Origin: Gari tellinella
Taxonomy: Eukaryota > Mollusca > Bivalvia > Cardiida > Psammobiidae
Direction: 5' to 3'
NCBI GenBank assembly: GCA_922989275.2
Contig: OV277861.1
Coordinates: 98,246,993 to 98,310,992, forward strand
Length of the DNA: 64,000 bases
The notes beneath the pieces are model-generated. The model was not told where the DNA came from. It did not search any database and saw only the letters and a list, made by a program, of their open reading frames with translations. Below are positions 63,849 to 64,000 of the stretch, piece after piece; the stretch's first letter is position 1, and every line of letters begins with the position of its first letter. Made by a program: the position numbers and the translations under genes.

Positions 63849-64000
63849 AAATAGTAACTTTACCCTCGGGTAAGTTTTTTTGAATGGTGTATCTCACAAA
63901 TGTTCGCAAATATGCCTCCGTTAATTTTTTCGATTCCATGTTTGTCACAACCGCTTCGGAAAATTTGCGTAAGAATATTCAAGTGTAGGATTTGTTTTTT

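Overview
The window reads as AT-rich, intron-rich animal nuclear DNA, most likely from a bivalve mollusc. The evidence is a long-intron metazoan transcription factor gene, the absence of any bacterial gene organisation, and a dense load of short non-autonomous DNA transposons and ~165-190 bp repeats of a kind common in bivalve genomes. The species cannot be fixed from the sequence alone.

One convincing protein-coding gene occupies the middle: a plus-strand ovo/OVO-like (OVOL) zinc-finger transcription factor in six coding exons: 10852-10999, 44161-46601, 47158-47260, 50274-50450, 53800-53924 and 54624-55394. Every junction has a GT donor and AG acceptor and every codon phase matches. The joined frame encodes 1254 residues. 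Exon 1 carries the N-terminal SNAG repressor motif, exon 2 a long disordered Ser/Thr/Pro/His-rich region, and exons 4-6 four C2H2 zinc fingers. Intron 1 is about 33 kb. A poly(A) signal lies about 100 bp after the stop codon.

The rest is dominated by short palindromic elements, named here by letter. A-type: TTAA target, ends TTAACCCATTACCCCATA, piggyBac-like. B-type: TA target, ends CAGTAAAACCTCTC, pogo-like. C-type: TTAA target, ends TTAACCCCTTCACTGCC or TTAACCCTTTCGGCGCC. D-type: TA target, ends CAGTGGAGAATCTG. E-type: TA target, ends CAGTGTTCCCTCCC. F-type: TA target, ends CAGTCGAACTTCG. H-type: palindrome TAGACCCTGATCAGAGG. L-type: ends CAGGGCTGCCAT, hAT-like. G, I, J, K and M are further palindromic or tandem families. 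None carries a transposase reading frame.

The most unusual pattern is modular. Elements whose ends belong to different transposon types contain the same internal hairpin. One hairpin (GATCAGACGCCG core) sits in C, D and E shells, with a relative in H. Another (AAAGCAGG...GTAAAGCAG core) sits in A and L shells, with a clear relative in B. Both arms of these hairpins often change together. Several nested insertions (A in B, A in C, D in B) give target-site evidence.

Layout: 1-10.8 kb upstream flank with a ~1.9 kb tandem array (K); 10.85-11.0 kb exon 1; 11-44.1 kb intron 1, packed with elements alternating with repeat-poor stretches that may be regulatory; 44.2-55.5 kb remaining exons; 55.5-64 kb downstream flank with D, F and J elements. 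No rRNA, convincing tRNA or CRISPR feature was seen.
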